Shown here: positions 3,785 through 5,420 of the stretch, one piece after another
How the letters are laid out: each line of letters opens with the position of its first letter
How positions within the stretch are numbered: the first letter of the stretch is position 1
Assembly: GCA_031277995.1 (NCBI GenBank)
Contig: JAITLH010000210.1
Location: forward strand, 1-5,420
DNA: 5,420 bases
DNA from: Deltaproteobacteria bacterium
GTDB lineage: Bacteria; Desulfobacterota; Desulfarculia; Adiutricales; Adiutricaceae
Direction of reading: 5' to 3'
Notes under the pieces: generated by a model
What the model was told of the DNA's origin: nothing
Databases searched by the model: none
The model's input: the letters and a program-made list of their open reading frames with translations, nothing else
Position numbers and translations under genes: made by a program

Positions 3785-5368
3785 TTAATTGATCAGGATA
3801 AATTCTACCCGGCGGTTAATGGCCCGGCCCTCCTCGGTCTCGTTATCGGAGACGGGCATGCTGGCCCCGTAACCGGCCAAAATCAAACGGTCCGGGCTTA
3901 GATGGCCGTTTTCCACCAGCCATTGGCCAACGGAGGCGGCTCGCCTTCGGGAGAGACCCATGTTAAACAAATCCGAGCCGGTGCTGTCCGTATGGCCGGA
4001 AATTATTAGTTTTTTGTTTAAAAGCGCCGGTCGGTTTAGGGCTTGGCTAAAGGTTCTCAGGACCCCTTCGCTATCGGGTTCTATTTCGGAGGAATTGTAG
4101 GCGAAATTTATGGTGGCCCAGACCCTTAACGATACGTTTATTAAAACGCTGCCGTCTTCGTTATGGGTAAGCCAGGATCGCCCTTCCTCGTCAAATGTCG
4201 TGTCGTTGGGGCTAAGCACGCTTCCGGTGGGCTCCAAGCTCCCGTCGGGATTACGCCTATATAAGGTGTCGTCTTGCCAAACGAATAAACTATCCCCCAC
4301 GCCAATGGGCGCTCCTTCCTGGGCCTTCAAAACCTCGACCATCTGGCCCACGTCCAAGTTGGTGATGTCCCCTGACGCGACGGCGGCGCTTTCGATGGCG
4401 CCGCCTGGGCTCTGGGCATTTTCGCTCACGGCGCTTTCGACCTCGGCTGGCCCGTCCAAGGGTTCCGGCGAGGACTCGGCCAAGGGGCTACCTACCTCGG
4501 GCGGCCCCAGTGATGGCGGCTCCAGGGCGGGCGGTCCCAGGGCGGACGGCTCCGGGGATGGCGTCTGACCCTCCGGGGCTTGGCTGACCGGGGTTTCGGG
4601 CAAGGGCGCCTCGGCCAAGGGCGCTTCGGGCAAGGGCACCTCGGCCAAGGGCGTCTCTAGCGAAGGCGTCTGGGGCAAGGGGCCGGCCACCGATTCGGGC
4701 CCCGGGGCTGGCGTGGACGTAGGCGGCGGGGTGGGTTGGACGGTTAAGGTTTCACCGGGCCGGGGGTTAATTTCGCCAAACTCGGTATCGACATAGTTCG
4801 GGTCCAAGGGCTCAAACTCGACATTGGGCTGGGAGATGGTTTCCGGCTGGGAGGGGCTTTGGGCTTGGTCGACGTTTCCAAACTCTTGGTCGACGTAGTT
4901 TGGGTCCACGGGCACGTAAACCGGGGATTGGGCTTGTCCCGGGCCGGGATCCAGGCCCTCGATTAGGGATTCGCCGCCGGCGCCCATGCCGCTTGGCCTG
5001 GTAACCACCGGAGGGGGTGGGAGGGGCAAGGTTTCGGAGGTCTGGGGAAAAGGCGGGGCCTGGGGCAAGGGTTGGGCCTCTTGGTTGGCGGGAACCGAGG
5101 GGGCCAAGGCCGGGTAAACGATGGGGCCGGGCTCTATGTTTAGCGGGAGATCGTCAAGTTCTTGGGCCGTGGGGTAAAGGGAGTTTTCGTCGGGCGGAAG
5201 GGGTTGAGGGGACTCCTCAAGGGCCGAATTTTGCTCGAAAAAATCGCGTTCCAACCATTGGGTGGCCGAGTCGTTTTGGGCCAAAGCTTTCGGGTCGGGG
5301 CCGGCCGAAAAGAAAAGGGCCAGTCCCAAAATCATTAGGGTTATTGTCTTGGGGCCAAAGGTCGCCAT
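3785..5368 (-). CDS. OmpA-family peptidoglycan-binding protein with long Pro-rich linker
   Basis: A 527-residue exported protein that probably tethers the envelope to peptidoglycan. Residues 1-30 form a signal peptide: Lys7, hydrophobic 8-21, and a likely cut after ALA (28-30). There is no Cys in the protein, so it is not a lipoprotein. Residues 45-330 are Pro/Glu/Ala-rich and probably disordered, with a duplicated DPNYVDxEFG motif (155-164 and 189-198) and five-residue LAE/LPE-x-P repeats (241-260). Residues 335-410 look like a small beta-rich segment of unknown family. Residues 418-527 are an OmpA C-terminal domain: INFAYNSSEI, then ISGHTDSTGSDLFNMGLS and RRRAASVGQWL, ending NRRVEFILI. D461 and R476 are 15 apart and match the Asp/Arg pair that binds diaminopimelate in OmpA proteins. 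No eight-stranded barrel is present. The start is the ATG at 5368-5366 because it gives a proper signal peptide; no Shine-Dalgarno is visible. No cognate partner gene is in the window. Confidence 0.93.
   Translation of the reverse strand: MATFGPKTITLMILGLALFFSAGPDPKALAQNDSATQWLERDFFEQNSALEESPQPLPPDENSLYPTAQELDDLPLNIEPGPIVYPALAPSVPANQEAQPLPQAPPFPQTSETLPLPPPPVVTRPSGMGAGGESLIEGLDPGPGQAQSPVYVPVDPNYVDQEFGNVDQAQSPSQPETISQPNVEFEPLDPNYVDTEFGEINPRPGETLTVQPTPPPTSTPAPGPESVAGPLPQTPSLETPLAEVPLPEAPLAEAPLPETPVSQAPEGQTPSPEPSALGPPALEPPSLGPPEVGSPLAESSPEPLDGPAEVESAVSENAQSPGGAIESAAVASGDITNLDVGQMVEVLKAQEGAPIGVGDSLFVWQDDTLYRRNPDGSLEPTGSVLSPNDTTFDEEGRSWLTHNEDGSVLINVSLRVWATINFAYNSSEIEPDSEGVLRTFSQALNRPALLNKKLIISGHTDSTGSDLFNMGLSRRRAASVGQWLVENGHLSPDRLILAGYGASMPVSDNETEEGRAINRRVEFILIN
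4596..4670 (-). repeat. 15-base tandem repeats in the OmpA-family linker
   Basis: Units start at 4596, 4611, 4626 and 4641, with a fifth degenerate unit at 4656. Alternate units match better (TCGGGCAAGGGC and TCGGCCAAGGGC), so a 30-base pair has been duplicated. They encode alternating LPE-x-P and LAE-x-P, and the period keeps the frame, so the number may vary between strains. Confidence 0.8.
5044..5071 (+). other. G-quadruplex motif opposite the OmpA linker coding strand
   Basis: Four G runs (4, 4, 4 and 3) are separated by loops of 7, 3 and 3 bases on the plus strand, which is the template strand of the OmpA-family gene. It probably arises from Pro-rich codons on the other strand, so a biological role is unsure. 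Confidence 0.4.
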
Positions 5369-5369
5369 G

Positions 5370-5420
5370 TTAGGTGGTTACCATGTCACTTGGTCTTGGC
5401 TGGGGTTTTAAGCTTGGCCT
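5370..5420 (-). CDS. Possible 3' end of an upstream gene, partial at right edge
   Basis: The minus-strand frame that ends at TAA 5372-5370 is open to the window edge, 16 codons ending ...KPQPRPSDMVTT. It stops one base before the ATG of the OmpA-family gene. That spacing, together with the lack of a Shine-Dalgarno for the OmpA-family gene, would fit translational coupling from an upstream gene. Sixteen open codons are easily due to chance, so this is weak. Confidence 0.25.
   Translation of the reverse strand, partial: RPSLKPQPRPSDMVTT

Noticed and set aside
3566..3901. 111-codon plus-strand open frame
   Set aside because: Crosses the terminator of the OmpA-family gene and runs antisense into its OmpA domain; Pro/Lys-rich due to base skew.
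4110..4568. 152-codon plus-strand open frame
   Set aside because: Antisense shadow of the GC-rich OmpA-family gene.
4596..4670. Regular short repeats that could suggest a CRISPR array
   Set aside because: Units are contiguous 15-base coding repeats with no unique spacers and stay in frame with the OmpA-family gene.
5017..5373. 118-codon plus-strand open frame
   Set aside because: Antisense shadow of the signal peptide and linker of the OmpA-family gene; Gly/Arg-rich because the other strand encodes Pro-rich sequence.

Overview
The window most likely comes from a Gram-negative bacterium. The only gene of recognisable function encodes an exported OmpA-type peptidoglycan-binding protein, the coding DNA is GC-rich, and intrinsic terminators can be seen. 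The lineage cannot be fixed from this sequence. All three confident genes lie on the minus strand, and much of the window is gene-poor or decayed.

Layout. Positions 1-295 hold an AT-rich, frame-broken gene remnant (minus strand) that runs off the left edge. It may be a PD-(D/E)XK nuclease/Rpn-type protein, and one of its frameshifts is explained by a 20-base tandem duplication. AT-rich DNA then gives way (about 420-560) to GC-rich non-coding DNA with overlapping hairpins at 802-851, including a strong terminator for the next gene. 915-1562 encodes a 215-residue XRE-like helix-turn-helix protein with a C-terminal 4 x 7-residue repeat. 1563-2648 has no intact gene; it carries a degraded plus-strand coding remnant, several palindromes and an inverted-repeat-bounded segment. 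2649-3119 encodes a second, 156-residue helix-turn-helix paralogue (about 49% identical over 86 residues by hand alignment). 3120-3784 is its repeat-bearing upstream region, then C-rich DNA containing a G-quadruplex motif, a 12-base inverted repeat and the terminator of the next gene. 3785-5368 encodes the 527-residue OmpA-family protein: signal peptide, long Pro/Glu-rich repetitive linker and C-terminal OmpA domain.

How they fit together. The three genes do not form a tight operon: gaps are 665 and 1086 bases, and terminators follow the OmpA gene and the first helix-turn-helix gene. The helix-turn-helix pair looks like a small dispersed regulator family with a shared DNA-binding core and different tails; their targets are unknown. 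The remnants, composition shift and paralogue pair suggest an accessory region with past insertion and decay. No complete mobile element, CRISPR array, tRNA or rRNA was seen.
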